Assembly: GCF_003071365.1 (NCBI RefSeq)
Contig: NZ_CP028960.1
Span: 1,612,001-1,676,000, forward strand
Reading direction: 5' to 3'
Source of the DNA: Methyloceanibacter sp. wino2
GTDB taxonomy: Bacteria > Pseudomonadota > Alphaproteobacteria > Rhizobiales > Methyloligellaceae
Length of the DNA: 64,000 nucleotides
Positions 42,363 to 51,016 of the stretch are shown here, piece after piece. A program made the translations under genes and the position numbers. The notes beneath the pieces were generated by a model. That model saw only the letters and a program-made list of their open reading frames with translations. It ran no database searches and was not told the DNA's origin. Within the stretch, counting starts at the first letter, position 1, and the number at the start of each line of letters is the position of its first letter.

Positions 42363-44396
42363 ATGGGTGCAGTTGCGGTGTTGCGTAGGCGTAAGACCTG
42401 GAACAGACGGGCAGGCGCCAAGATGCGGACCCTTATGAGATTATCGAGCGTTTCCAGCGCTGCGCTGTTTGCGGCGGCCCTTTGGGCTGCGCCGGCCGCG
42501 GCCGAGGAAACCGCACCCGGCAACGCCGACGATCCGATGACCATCGTCGTATCGCTGCCGAACCAGAGAGCGACGGTCTTCCGCGGCACGTCGGTGATCA
42601 CAACCACGGCCGTGTCGACCGGTAAGCGCGGCTACGCGACCAAGGCTGGCGTCTACAGCATTCTCGAGAAGCGGCGGCGCCACTATTCGAACCTTTACAA
42701 CGGCGCTCCCATGCCGTGGATGCAGCGCTTGACCTGGACGGGCACGGCTCTCCACGCCGGGGCCATCCCGGGCTATCCGGCCTCTCACGGCTGTATCCGC
42801 CTGCCCTATTCCTTCGCGCCCAAGCTGTTCAAGATGACCCAGGTCGGAGCGCAGGTCGTCGTCGCGCACAGCGCCGTCGAGCCGAAGCCGATCTCGCATC
42901 CGGCGCTGTTCCAGCCGCTGCCGCCGCCGATGCCCCCGGAGCTCCTGACCCAGACCGCGCCGGCCGCGAAGCCTCTGCGCAAGTCGAGCAACGAGACGAC
43001 GCCCGAGCGGCCCTTCCGTTTGCCAATCATCTTCGCCAAGGCGACCGCCGTCACGCCGGAGCCCACCGCCGACAAGGCCTCCGCGAAGCTGGCGCTCGCT
43101 CCGGAGACAACGGGCTCGATCCCGCAGGCCGAGAGCCCCAAGACGCCGCACAGCCTGGACGACACGACTCGTCATGCGATCGACCCAAGCGCCGCTCCCT
43201 TCGTGGGCAGCGGCGCCCATGCGGTTGCCGCCAAGAGCCCGGCCACGGCTGCCGACGACGATTTGGCCGGAGCCGAAATTGCCGCCGTCGAGACCTCCGA
43301 CGACTTCATGAAGCATCAGGATCGTCTGCTGGACCGCGAGGAGCCGAAGGGCCAGGACCGCTTGGCACCCGTGGACAAGACGGCAGCTTCCGACGAGCCG
43401 GTTGCCGAAGCAGAGGACGTGGCACCGCAGGCGGAAGACAGCGATCCGATTGCGGAACTCGTGAGCGATACGGCATCGCAGAGCATGCCTGCCGCCGACG
43501 CAACGCCGACAGTGACCGCCGACACGTTGGAGGCCAGTGCGCAGCAGCCCGTGACGGTGGCTCTTTCGGTCCTTGGTCTCAACGATCATCCGCCGCTGCC
43601 GCTGGAGCGGCCGTCCGCGATGACGTCGCGTTTGAAGGCCGGCGCCCGCGCTGCTGCGGTCGAAGCCGCAGATCCGATCTCTCAGGAGCCCCTGCGTATT
43701 CTCGTGACACGCCGGACGACGCGCGACCGTACGGTCGACGTTCAGTACATGCTGTCCGACATGGGCTATCTGGCGCCGCAGAACTTCGACGGCACGCGCG
43801 GGTCGGCAACGATCCGGGCGCTCAAGGCCTTCCAAAAAGATAACGAGATGCCCGTCACGGGCGCGTTCACCGACGACGTCATCAAGAAGATCTACGAAGT
43901 GGCCGGCAAGGAAGAGCCCGCGGAAGGGCAGCTTTTCGTTCGGCAAAAGTTTGCGAGCGTGTTCTCGACACCGGTCAGCTTCTCAAATCCGGACAAGCGG
44001 CTCGGCACGCATCTCTTCACGATCATGCATTTCGAGCCCGGCGCAAAGCAGGCCGAGTGGACCGCCATCAGCCTCAACGACGAGGAGACGGCGGAGTCAG
44101 TCCTCGACCGCATCAATATTCCGGCCGATGTGCGCCAGCGCATCTCCGAGCGCCTGACACCCGGCTCGTCGCTGATCGTGGCCGACACGGCCATCAACTC
44201 GGCGGCGCTGCCCAAGGGCGCTGATTTCCTGGTTTGGGATACGAGCAAGGGCGCAGCCGTCCAGCGGGCAAGCACCACGCCGAGCCGCACGGTGCGCAAG
44301 CGCTCGACCGCACAGCGTCCCAGCTACACGCGGGAACGGTCTCGCTCCCGCTATTCCTCGCGCCGCGCGCCGCGCCGCGGTTTCTTCCAGTTCTAG
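42363..44396 (+). CDS. L,D-transpeptidase with C-terminal peptidoglycan-binding region
   Basis: A 677-residue exported enzyme. A signal segment (~21-48) precedes a YkuD catalytic domain (~58-180) with the active-site pattern His131...SHGCIRLP (His142, Cys144). A long Ala/Glu/Asp-rich linker (~190-440) separates it from a C-terminal PGBD-like segment (DVQYMLSDMGYLAP, ATIRALKAFQKDN) and another conserved stretch ending in a basic Arg/Ser tail. It forms 3-3 peptidoglycan crosslinks or attaches proteins to the wall. The ATG at 42363 has GGGGG upstream; an ATG at 42423 would give a shorter signal peptide and is possible. Confidence 0.9.
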   Translation: MGAVAVLRRRKTWNRRAGAKMRTLMRLSSVSSAALFAAALWAAPAAAEETAPGNADDPMTIVVSLPNQRATVFRGTSVITTTAVSTGKRGYATKAGVYSILEKRRRHYSNLYNGAPMPWMQRLTWTGTALHAGAIPGYPASHGCIRLPYSFAPKLFKMTQVGAQVVVAHSAVEPKPISHPALFQPLPPPMPPELLTQTAPAAKPLRKSSNETTPERPFRLPIIFAKATAVTPEPTADKASAKLALAPETTGSIPQAESPKTPHSLDDTTRHAIDPSAAPFVGSGAHAVAAKSPATAADDDLAGAEIAAVETSDDFMKHQDRLLDREEPKGQDRLAPVDKTAASDEPVAEAEDVAPQAEDSDPIAELVSDTASQSMPAADATPTVTADTLEASAQQPVTVALSVLGLNDHPPLPLERPSAMTSRLKAGARAAAVEAADPISQEPLRILVTRRTTRDRTVDVQYMLSDMGYLAPQNFDGTRGSATIRALKAFQKDNEMPVTGAFTDDVIKKIYEVAGKEEPAEGQLFVRQKFASVFSTPVSFSNPDKRLGTHLFTIMHFEPGAKQAEWTAISLNDEETAESVLDRINIPADVRQRISERLTPGSSLIVADTAINSAALPKGADFLVWDTSKGAAVQRASTTPSRTVRKRSTAQRPSYTRERSRSRYSSRRAPRRGFFQF

Positions 44397-44502
44397 ATCC
44401 AAGGCCACCGCGTCCGGTCTAACCGTGTCGGCACAGGCTGGCCGCGCGCCAGCGCGTGCCCGCGCCCGTCGGGCGCCCAATGCAGTCTGCCTTGTGAGAA
44501 AT

Positions 44503-44577
44503 TGGAGCGGGCGATGGGATTCGAACCCACGACCCCAACCTTGGCAAGGTTGTGCTCTACCCCTGAGCTACACCCGC
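44503..44577 (-). tRNA. tRNA-Gly (GCC anticodon)
   Basis: A 75-base cloverleaf. The acceptor stem is GCGGGTG/CGCCCGC, the D arm GCTC/GAGC, the anticodon stem CAACC/GGTTG with loop TTGCCAA (anticodon GCC), and the T arm GTGGG-TTCGAAT-CCCAT. The discriminator is T and CCA is encoded. Confidence 0.97.
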
Positions 44578-44775
44578 ACTCCAAACCACCGACCGTCCTT
44601 GAATTTCAAGTCGCCTGGTGGTCATTTGCCACTGACTTGCACCACTGACGTGGCGGTGTCGTGGCCTTGTATTGCATCGCGTCCGGCCTGTCTAGCGAGG
44701 CCCGCCGCGCGGCAGCCGGGTCCTCTCGCGGCCCCGGTGAGGGGCTCCCATTAAAGGAACCGGGCAGCAAACGCA

Positions 44776-45270
44776 ATGGAATTAGCACGCGCGAAGCTCT
44801 TTGCGTATCTGGACACGCTCGGAATTGCGTCGACGACCGTCGAACACGACGCCATGTTCACGGTCGAGCAGTCTCAGGCGCTGCGCGGGACGATTCCGGG
44901 CGCCCACACGAAGAACCTCTTCTTGCGCGACAAGGACAACCGGCTTGTCCTGGTCGTGGCCAAGGAAGACACGAAAGTGGATCTCAAGACCTTGGCCAAG
45001 ACGCTGGGGCTCGGCCGCTTCAGCTTCGGAAAGCCCGAGCAGATGAAAGCCGTGCTCGGGGTCGAGCCTGGGTCGGTGACGGCGCTGGCCCTGATACATG
45101 AGGGCTCAAGGGACCTTGCCGCCGTGGTCGTTGACGAAGCCCTGATGGCGTTCGCGGAAGTGAACTGCCATCCCCTCGACAACCGCGCCACAACCCGTCT
45201 CGCGATGTCCGATCTCCTGCGCTTCATGCGGGCCTGCGGACACAAGCCTCGGGTGTTGCAGCTTCAGTGA
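44776..45270 (+). CDS. YbaK/ProX-type prolyl-tRNA editing deacylase
   Basis: A 164-residue trans-editing protein of the YbaK/INS superfamily. It has EHDAMFTVEQSQAL, GAHTKNLFLRDKDN, the LVVAKEDTKVDLK segment, RFSFGKPEQM and a GVEPGSVTALAL motif. It resembles ProX/PrdX deacylases that hydrolyse mischarged Ala-tRNA(Pro) rather than Cys-specific YbaK. It stands alone after tRNA-Gly. Confidence 0.88.
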   Translation: MELARAKLFAYLDTLGIASTTVEHDAMFTVEQSQALRGTIPGAHTKNLFLRDKDNRLVLVVAKEDTKVDLKTLAKTLGLGRFSFGKPEQMKAVLGVEPGSVTALALIHEGSRDLAAVVVDEALMAFAEVNCHPLDNRATTRLAMSDLLRFMRACGHKPRVLQLQ

Positions 45271-45411
45271 CATGGTGCGGACAAGGCGCGGCACGGAATG
45301 GGCGCCGTGCGCGGCGCCAAGGTTGCCAAACGCGGCGGGACGGCCCATCTTTCGAGGCGAGCGAGACAACCGCAAGACGCCGCGCGTTCGCAGCGGCCAA
45401 CGGAATTTAGT

Positions 45412-46326
45412 ATGAGCATGGATACCCCAATCCTGGGCGCCGATGGCGAGGCCACGCCCGGCGCCGAGACCGTCAAGAACACCACGACCCAGGACTTCAT
45501 GCGCGATGTCATCGAGGCCTCGAACGAGCGGCCGGTGCTGGTCGACTTCTGGGCGCCCTGGTGCGGACCCTGCAAACAGCTGACCCCCGTTCTCGAAAAG
45601 GCGGTGCGCGCCACCAAGGGCGCCGTGGCGCTGGTCAAGATGAACATCGACGATCACCCCGAGATCCCCGGCCAGATGGGCGTCCAGTCCATCCCCGCCG
45701 TATTCGCTTTCAAAGAGGGGCGTCCGGTGGACGGCTTCATGGGAGCGCTGCCGGAATCGCAGATCAACGCCTTCATCGCACGGCTGGTGGGCGAGACGGT
45801 TGGGACCGCCGCCGACGTGGAGACGGCCACGGCCGCGCTCGAGGCAGGCGATGTCAACGCAGCGGCGCAGATCTTCGGTCAGATCATGCAGGACGAGCCC
45901 GAGAACATGGAGGCGCTCGCCGGCCTTGCGAGATGTTACGTGAAGACGGGCGACCTTGACCGCGCCGAACAGACGCTGGCGCTGGCACCCCCGAACAAGG
46001 CCGACAGCGCGCCCATCGCCGCGGCCCAGTCCGCGCTCGACCTTGCGCGAAAATCCAGCGATGCCGGCGACGTGGACACGCTGCGGGCGAAGGCGGCGCA
46101 ATCGCCTGACGACCCGCAAGCCCAGTTCGACTTGGCCCTGGCTCTGAACGCGAGCGGAGACCGTGAAGAGGCGCTCGATGCGCTTTTGTCGATCGTCGCC
46201 AAGAACCGGAGCTGGAACGACGATGCAGCCCGGAAGCAACTTGTGCAGTTCTTCGAGGTTTGGGGTCCGGCGGACCCCGCGACGACCTCGGGCCGGCAGA
46301 GATTGTCGTCGCTGCTTTTTGCCTGA
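45412..46326 (+). CDS. CnoX/YbbN-type thioredoxin-TPR chaperone
   Basis: A 304-residue protein. An N-terminal thioredoxin domain (~25-135) has the active site WCGPCK (Cys51, Cys54), then QMGVQSIPAVFAFKEG with the cis-proline. A C-terminal TPR-like helical region (~145-300) follows. This is the CnoX architecture, which combines redox activity with holdase function and delivers clients to GroEL and DnaK. An intact CxxC differs from E. coli CnoX but is usual in Alphaproteobacteria. The start at 45412 (MSMDTP) is preferred over an extension with no domain match. Confidence 0.92.
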   Translation: MSMDTPILGADGEATPGAETVKNTTTQDFMRDVIEASNERPVLVDFWAPWCGPCKQLTPVLEKAVRATKGAVALVKMNIDDHPEIPGQMGVQSIPAVFAFKEGRPVDGFMGALPESQINAFIARLVGETVGTAADVETATAALEAGDVNAAAQIFGQIMQDEPENMEALAGLARCYVKTGDLDRAEQTLALAPPNKADSAPIAAAQSALDLARKSSDAGDVDTLRAKAAQSPDDPQAQFDLALALNASGDREEALDALLSIVAKNRSWNDDAARKQLVQFFEVWGPADPATTSGRQRLSSLLFA

Positions 46327-46348
46327 CGAGGCCGATGGGGCGCGTTCC

Positions 46349-47026
46349 ATGAACAACTCCTATGACAATCCCGGAGATCTACCCACGGTCTTGCCGGTGT
46401 TTCCCCTGCGCGGCTCGATCCTGCTTCCCCGCGCCTCGCTCACGCTCAACGTGTTCGAACCGCGCTACCTCGCGCTTGTGGATTATGCCTTGGCCAATGA
46501 GCGCCTCATCGGCGTGGTGCAGCCCGGCGGCAGCACGGGCTCGGCGGAGTCGCCGCAAGGAAAGTCCTTCCCGATCCGCCCCGTCGGCTGCGTGGGACGT
46601 ATTACGAGCTTCAACGAGACCGACGATGGGCCGCTGGTCATTTCGTTGACAGGCATTTCGCGCTTCCTGGTTGGCGATGAAGCGACCTCCGACACGCCGT
46701 TCAGACTGTTTGCCGCAGACTTCAAGCCGTATACGGATGACTTTATCAGTGACCTCGGCGAGGAGGATGTGGATCGCGTGCGCCTGCTCGCGACTCTCAG
46801 GCGCTACCTCGAGGCCAACGGTCTGAACGCGGATTGGGAGCGGATCAACGAGGCGGCGAACGAGCAGCTCGTCAACACACTCTCGATCCTGTCGCCTTAC
46901 GGGCCGGAAGAGAAGCAGGCGCTGCTCGAGGCGGCCAGCCTTAAAGAGCGCGCCGAGGCTTTGGTCGCCTTGGCGGAAATGGAATTGGCCTCGCGCGACG
47001 ACAGTTCAGGGACTTCGCTGCAATGA
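46349..47026 (+). CDS. LON N-terminal substrate-binding domain protein
   Basis: A 225-residue protein with only the LON/PUA-like substrate-binding domain, lacking the ATPase and protease parts of Lon. It shows [50 protein letters not shown] and a helical C-terminus. It lies 22 bases after the CnoX gene and overlaps the next gene by four bases (ATGA), so the three are probably cotranscribed. Function unknown; the link to CnoX suggests proteostasis. Confidence 0.93.
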   Translation: MNNSYDNPGDLPTVLPVFPLRGSILLPRASLTLNVFEPRYLALVDYALANERLIGVVQPGGSTGSAESPQGKSFPIRPVGCVGRITSFNETDDGPLVISLTGISRFLVGDEATSDTPFRLFAADFKPYTDDFISDLGEEDVDRVRLLATLRRYLEANGLNADWERINEAANEQLVNTLSILSPYGPEEKQALLEAASLKERAEALVALAEMELASRDDSSGTSLQ

Positions 47027-47235
47027 CCGATCCCAGCAAGACACCGAGCACGGAAAGCGGGAGCGTCGATCCACGGCTCCTGGAAATTTTAGTCTGCCCC
47101 CTGACGAAAACGTCATTGGACTACGATGCGCAGCGGCAGGAATTGATCAGCCGCGCGGCGGGGCTCGCCTACCCCATTCGTGACGGCATTCCCGTCATGC
47201 TGCCTGAAGAAGCGCGCGAGCTCGACCAGAGCTAG
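47023..47235 (+). CDS. Trm112 / YcaR-like small protein
   Basis: A 70-residue Trm112-family protein with [16 protein letters not shown] and [20 protein letters not shown]. Only one Cys remains of the zinc-binding set, as is common in bacterial members. It overlaps the LON-domain gene by four bases. Bacterial members may help SAM methyltransferases or act as small chaperones; role unproven. Confidence 0.93.
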   Translation: MTDPSKTPSTESGSVDPRLLEILVCPLTKTSLDYDAQRQELISRAAGLAYPIRDGIPVMLPEEARELDQS

Positions 47236-47259
47236 GCGTTCGCGCCGAACCGCCGAACC

Positions 47260-48147
47260 TCACACTGTCTGGGCGCGGCACAAATCCCGGACCTCCGCCG
47301 GCGTCATTCCCGAGTCTCGATAGGCACGGATCGCACGCGCATCGTCGCGCTTGGCGAGCCGTTTGCCGTTCTCGTCGCGCACCAGCGCGTGGTGGTGCCA
47401 AACCGGCACGGGCAGATCGAGGAGAGCCTGCAGGAGACGATGGATCGGCGTCGCGTCCAGCAAGTCCGCGCCTCGTATGACATGCGTCACCCCCTGGGCC
47501 GCATCGTCCACAACGACCCCAAGATGATAGGCGGCCGTGCCGATGTCCTTGCGCGCCAGCACGACATCGCCGACCTCGCGCCGCAGGGCATCGCAGTCCA
47601 GCGCCTGCCGGCCTGCGTGCGCAGGCCCCGTTTCGAGCCACGTTAGTGTTTCTCCCTGGACGAGGTGGAGCGCGCGATTGAGATCGAGGCGGATCGCATC
47701 CTCAGGTCCCGCGTCGGACAAGGGTCGTCCCCGGCACGTACCCGGATAGACCGACGGCGCATTGTTTGCGGGCGCGGCGCCTTCCTGCGGCGCGGCGAAC
47801 GCAGCGCGGATGTCCGCGCGGGTGCAGCGGCACGGATAGGTCAGCCCGCGCGCGCTAAGGCGGGCGAGCGCGTCCGTATAGGCGGCATGCCGTTCCGATT
47901 GGCGCATCACGGGTTCCGGCCAGGCGAGCCCAAGCCAGGACAGGTCTTCGTAGATTGCGGCCTCGTATTCGGGGCGAACACGTCCAGTGTCCGTGTCCTC
48001 GATGCGAAGGAGACACACCCCATTGGCCGCTTGGGCGGCCTCCCAAGCCGTCAGGGCCGAATAGGCGTGCCCCAGATGCAGGAGCCCTGTCGGCGAGGGT
48101 GCAAATCGCGTCACGAAACCCGTGGACGCTGCCTCTTGGCCCGCCAT
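47260..48147 (-). CDS. gluQ: Glutamyl-Q tRNA(Asp) synthetase
   Basis: A 295-residue paralogue of the glutamyl-tRNA synthetase catalytic domain, lacking the anticodon-binding domain. It attaches glutamate to queuosine in tRNA(Asp). It has RFAPSPTGLLHLGHAYSAL (HIGH-like), RIEDTDTGR, the zinc-ligand region YPCRCTR, and the KMSKS equivalent GKRLAKRD. The start at 48147 (MAGQEAAS) avoids overlapping the preceding monooxygenase gene. Confidence 0.92.
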   Translation of the reverse strand: MAGQEAASTGFVTRFAPSPTGLLHLGHAYSALTAWEAAQAANGVCLLRIEDTDTGRVRPEYEAAIYEDLSWLGLAWPEPVMRQSERHAAYTDALARLSARGLTYPCRCTRADIRAAFAAPQEGAAPANNAPSVYPGTCRGRPLSDAGPEDAIRLDLNRALHLVQGETLTWLETGPAHAGRQALDCDALRREVGDVVLARKDIGTAAYHLGVVVDDAAQGVTHVIRGADLLDATPIHRLLQALLDLPVPVWHHHALVRDENGKRLAKRDDARAIRAYRDSGMTPAEVRDLCRAQTV

Positions 48148-48151
48148 GCCA

Positions 48152-49399
48152 CTACAAATCCTCGCCGCGGAGGAGGCGCGGCACATCGCCTGTCGCGCCC
48201 GCGGCTTCGCGGACGAGAAAGCGTTTAAGGCCGGGCGCGCGGTCGACTAGCCCCATGCCGAGGTCGCGGATCGCCCTTAAGGGTGCGCTGTCGTTCGAGA
48301 ACAACCGGTTCATGCCGTCCATCGCCGCGCCCGAGAACGCGCTGTCGAAGCGGCGCCAACGCTGGTAACGCCCGAGCGCCGTCGCCGAACCAATGTCGAG
48401 TCCCAAGCGCGCGCTGTCAGTGATCGCCTCCACCAAGGCGGCCACATCGCGCAGCCCGATATTGAGCCCTTGGCCGGCGAGCGGATGCACCACATGGGCC
48501 GCGTCGCCCACCAACGCCAGGCGATCGCCGACAAAAGCACGGGCCATCTGGAACGAGAGCGGAAAAGCGCGCGGGGGTCCTTCGAGCGAGATCGTCCCCA
48601 AGCGGTGACCGAAGCGGCGGCTGAGTTCGGCCAGGAAGATGTCCGGGTCGCCCTCGACGAGAGTCTTCGCGAGGTCGGCGTCCTCGGTCCAGACGATCGA
48701 GGAGCGGTTGCCCTTCAGCGGCAGGATGGCAAAGGGACCCGAGGGGAGGAAGTGTTGGATCGCGCGGCCCTGGTGAGGACGTTCATGGGCGACGGTCGCC
48801 ACGATCCCCATCTGCGCGTAGGACCAGCCGATACATTTGATACCAGCGCGCTCGCGCAGTTTCGACTTCTTGCCGTCAGCCGCAACCAGCAGCACCGCCC
48901 GCAAGGTCCGCCCGCTCGCTAGATGTATGGTGGCGCCGAACCCGTCGGTCTCGAAGGTCTGAACCGTATCCGGCGCAATGAGGTCGATCGCCGGTTCCGT
49001 GCGCACCTCGTCCGCGATCGCCCCGAGGAGCGCCCCGGCTTCGACGAGCCAAGCTTTCGTCCCCTCATCCTTCAGCTCGTCCGCAAAACCCAGAAGATGA
49101 GGCCGCAAGGCCGCATTGAGCGGACTGTCGGTGATCTCTATCGCATCCATGGACTGCGCGCCTGGTTCCAGGCGGGACCACAGCCCGACGGCATTGAGGA
49201 GGTTCTTCGAGGCAGGCGACAGCGCGAGTCCGCGCCCGTCCGGCGGCTGCTCCGCGTCCGGCGGGGCCGCATCGACAAGCGTCACGTGGCAGGTCTTCGG
49301 CGCGAGACGGGCCAGCGCCAAGGCGAGGACGCCCCCGGCGAAGCCTCCACCGGCAACGACGATGTGGAAACCGCTCTGTCCTTTGGCACTCTGCGACAC
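48152..49399 (-). CDS. UbiH/UbiF-family FAD-dependent monooxygenase
   Basis: A flavoprotein hydroxylase of about 415 residues in the UbiH/COQ6 family, acting on ubiquinone precursors. It has the dinucleotide motif HIVVAGGGFAGG near the N-terminus, the mid-region LLVAADGKKSKLRE, and the second FAD motif DRLALVGDAAHVVHPLAGQGLNIGLRD (in parts: ALVGDAAHVVHP, GQGLNIGLRD). The start is uncertain between GTG at 49399 and GTG at 49435; the former is closer to the usual start. Which ring position it hydroxylates cannot be read from the sequence. gluQ follows after four bases. Confidence 0.9.
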   Translation of the reverse strand: MSQSAKGQSGFHIVVAGGGFAGGVLALALARLAPKTCHVTLVDAAPPDAEQPPDGRGLALSPASKNLLNAVGLWSRLEPGAQSMDAIEITDSPLNAALRPHLLGFADELKDEGTKAWLVEAGALLGAIADEVRTEPAIDLIAPDTVQTFETDGFGATIHLASGRTLRAVLLVAADGKKSKLRERAGIKCIGWSYAQMGIVATVAHERPHQGRAIQHFLPSGPFAILPLKGNRSSIVWTEDADLAKTLVEGDPDIFLAELSRRFGHRLGTISLEGPPRAFPLSFQMARAFVGDRLALVGDAAHVVHPLAGQGLNIGLRDVAALVEAITDSARLGLDIGSATALGRYQRWRRFDSAFSGAAMDGMNRLFSNDSAPLRAIRDLGMGLVDRAPGLKRFLVREAAGATGDVPRLLRGEDL

Positions 49400-49568
49400 C
49401 GGCCTTCTATAGGCGAGCCGGCGCGCCCGCGCCACATCTTGCGTGCCGGACCGCGAGCGGCACGGCGCCCGATGGGGCTAAGCGCCTTTTCGTACCCGCA
49501 ATCAAGCTGCTATGGGCTGGGGCTTGGGCGCGTCGCCCCAACCCACGCCGTCGAACGAGGTCCGTCCT

Positions 49569-50435
49569 ATGAGCGCTGCCGTCGATCAACTTCTGTCGAT
49601 CCTCGACCTTGAACCCCTGGAGCACAATCTGTACCGGGGCCTGAGTCCCCAGATCGGCTGGCAGCGGGTGTTCGGCGGCCAGGTTATCGGTCAGGCCCTT
49701 GTCGCCGCCCAGCGGACGGTGGAGGACCGGGGTGCCCATTCGCTCCATGCCTATTTTTTGCGCGCTGGCGATCCCGCCGTCCCGATCATCTACGAAGTGG
49801 ACCGGCTCCGAGATGGCAAGAGCTTCTCGACCCGGCGCGTCGTGGCGATTCAGCACGGCCACCCGATCTTTTCCATGTCGGCGTCGTTTCAGCGGCAAGA
49901 GAAGGGGCTCGAGCACCAAATGCCTATGCCCGACGTGCCGCCGCCCGAGGAGGTCCCGAGCGAGGCCGCCCTCGCCGAGACGCTGATGGATCGAATGCCG
50001 CCTCCGGCCAAGGCCTATTGGCAGGCCGAGCGTCCCATCGAGATGCGGCCCGTTGATCTATCGCGCTATTTGTCGCCGCAGAAGCGCGACCCGAGCCAGT
50101 ACATCTGGATTCGGGCGAACGGCTCCTTGGCCGACGACCCGGCCTTACATCAATGTGTCCTCGCCTACGCCTCGGACTTCACCCTCCTGGATACGGCCCT
50201 CGTCGCCCATGGCCGGTTCGTTTTCGATCCAAACCTGATGCTGGCGAGCCTGGACCACGCCCTGTGGTTCCACCGGCCCTTCCGGGCGGATGAATGGCTT
50301 CTCTACGCTCAAGACAGCCCGATATCGGGCGCAGCACGGGCGTTCTGTCGGGGCACGTTCTTCACGCGCGATGGGCGCCTCGTCGCCTCCACAGCCCAAG
50401 AAGGGCTTGTGCGCGAACGCGTGCCGTCCAAATAG
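49569..50435 (+). CDS. tesB: Acyl-CoA thioesterase II
   Basis: A 288-residue double hot-dog thioesterase. The N-terminal half has RVFGGQVIGQALVAAQRTV and SLHAYFLRAGDPAVPI. The C-terminal half has HQCVLAYASDFTLLDTAL with the catalytic Asp and Thr, and SLDHALWFHRPFRADEWLLY. It hydrolyses medium- to long-chain acyl-CoA. Upstream of glnK-amtB. Confidence 0.95.
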   Translation: MSAAVDQLLSILDLEPLEHNLYRGLSPQIGWQRVFGGQVIGQALVAAQRTVEDRGAHSLHAYFLRAGDPAVPIIYEVDRLRDGKSFSTRRVVAIQHGHPIFSMSASFQRQEKGLEHQMPMPDVPPPEEVPSEAALAETLMDRMPPPAKAYWQAERPIEMRPVDLSRYLSPQKRDPSQYIWIRANGSLADDPALHQCVLAYASDFTLLDTALVAHGRFVFDPNLMLASLDHALWFHRPFRADEWLLYAQDSPISGAARAFCRGTFFTRDGRLVASTAQEGLVRERVPSK

Positions 50436-50443
50436 CCTATTTT

Positions 50444-50484
50444 CTGTGCATCCTGTCAGTTTTGCTGCATAGCTGTGCATCTTG
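50444..50484 (+). promoter_or_regulatory. Direct repeat upstream of glnK, candidate NtrC enhancer
   Basis: CTGTGCATCCTG at 50444-50455 and CTGTGCATCTTG at 50473-50484 match at 11 of 12 positions, with starts 29 bases apart. They lie about 85-120 bases upstream of the sigma-54 promoter, the usual distance for NtrC enhancers, and contain the GTGCA half-site. The full NtrC palindrome is not clear. Confidence 0.4.
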
Positions 50485-50566
50485 CTGCTGCTCAACCAAT
50501 GCGCAGGGCGCGGCCATCATCGTAAAATTTCCGTAAAACCAACGAGTTGAGGACACATTTGCCGAC

Positions 50567-50582
50567 TTGGCACGCAGCTTGA
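50567..50582 (+). promoter_or_regulatory. Sigma-54 (-24/-12) promoter for glnK-amtB
   Basis: TTGGCACGCAGCTTGA matches the sigma-54 consensus TGGCAC-N5-TTGC except for the last position. It lies about 80 bases upstream of the glnK start, leaving a normal leader. Nitrogen control through NtrC is expected for this operon. Confidence 0.75.
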
Positions 50583-50999
<417 letters not shown>

Positions 51000-51016
51000 T
51001 TGGGGGAAAGTTGAAG

